From: an uncultured Saprospiraceae bacterium
Lineage (GTDB): Bacteria > Bacteroidota > Bacteroidia > Chitinophagales > Saprospiraceae
NCBI GenBank assembly: GCA_934699305.1
Contig: CAKUWM010000190.1
Coordinates: 1-5,909, forward strand
Length of the DNA: 5,909 nucleotides
Direction of reading: 5' to 3'
The notes under the pieces were generated by a model, which made no database searches, was not told the DNA's origin, and worked only from the letters and a program-made list of their open reading frames with translations. This document shows, in pieces, positions 5,576 to 5,909 of this stretch (positions within the stretch are counted from its first letter, which is position 1; each line of letters begins with the position of its first letter). The translations under genes were made by a program, and so were the position numbers.

Positions 5576-5909
5576 ATGTTACTTTTCTTAGTTAAAAATA
5601 ATACATTTTGTTGATTTCCATTTCTTTTTTTGATAGAAGCATTGAATGGTTCAGAAAAATCCATCAACACATTCTTTCATCGTTTTTTCTATCTTAACAA
5701 TCCACATTCTGCATTTGAAAATGTTATACGATAAAGGATTCATACATCAGGATTCCCTCAAAATCAGCAATCGTATGTCCCTGAAAGCCTCGATTGTAAA
5801 AATAGGTTCAATGGAGCTTAATGGACATTTTTTAGGCTCAAATTGGTCGAAATGCTTAATATGATTAGTTTTGAGGGTAATCAAAGGTTAAGAATAAAAT
5901 AGTGCCTCT
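5576..5909. other. Unassigned region with short frames on both strands
   Basis: No gene can be assigned. The plus strand has an ATG frame of 72 codons (5646-5864) with a hydrophobic start and the segment MSLKASIVKIGSMELNGHFL. The minus strand has a 46-codon open frame (5887-5747) across the same bases, containing FDQFEPKKCPLS and EPIFTIEAFRDIRLL. Neither has a motif I recognise, and they cannot both be coding. A 30-residue minus frame (MDFSEPFNASIKKRNG...) ends in a TGA overlapping the TTG of the receiver fragment. The region flanks a deletion scar and may be scrambled gene debris. Confidence 0.4.
5843..5873 (+). promoter_or_regulatory. Bacteroidota-type promoter pointing out of the window
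   Basis: TTG (5843-5845) is followed by 20 nt and TAGTTTTG (5866-5873), a full consensus match on the plus strand. A transcript would start near 5880 and run past the window end, so it probably serves a gene beginning after 5909. It cannot be confirmed here. Confidence 0.35.

Overview
The window looks like an AT-rich chromosomal segment of a Bacteroidota bacterium. Three things point that way. The alanine dehydrogenase is of the Bacteroidota type, with a long N-terminal extension and Gln in place of the usual active-site His, and it lies directly downstream of tsaE. A small outer-membrane beta-barrel protein has a signal peptide ending in Ala-Gln. Several intergenic sites match the Bacteroidota promoter pattern TTG-N19/20-TAnnTTTG rather than the sigma70 -35/-10 pattern. 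No tRNA, rRNA, CRISPR array or recognisable insertion sequence was found.

Layout: 1-357 is AT-rich and non-coding. 358-873 (+) encodes a CYTH-domain protein of the class IV adenylate cyclase (CyaB) type. It converges on 935-2137 (-), alanine dehydrogenase. The ald start is GTG and sits about 20 nt downstream of a good Bacteroidota promoter at 2163-2192. Upstream on the minus strand lie tsaE (2325-2789), the ATPase of tRNA t6A synthesis, and 25 bp further a 234-residue outer-membrane beta-barrel protein (2815-3519). These two probably form an operon, possibly transcribed from a promoter at 3766-3795 with a leader of about 240 nt. The 3520-3872 gap may also hold a decayed plus-strand coding remnant.

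3873-4463 (-) encodes an HD-domain phosphohydrolase overlapping the end of a YitT-family membrane protein (4453 to about 5349, -), so these two genes are probably cotranscribed. Just upstream, 5342-5575 (-) holds the first half of a response-regulator receiver domain. It breaks off after the phospho-acceptor region and runs into the yitT leader, which marks a deletion scar. 5576-5909 holds no gene I can identify, but has a promoter-like site pointing out of the window.

Functionally this is mostly housekeeping: alanine/pyruvate interconversion, tRNA modification, envelope and membrane proteins. There are also two proteins of nucleotide- or phosphate-chemistry families (CYTH and HD) whose substrates cannot be read from sequence. 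I do not see a convincing new multi-gene system. The most informative oddities are the truncated receiver, the active-site substitutions in Ald and TsaE, and the unexplained 3520-3872 interval.
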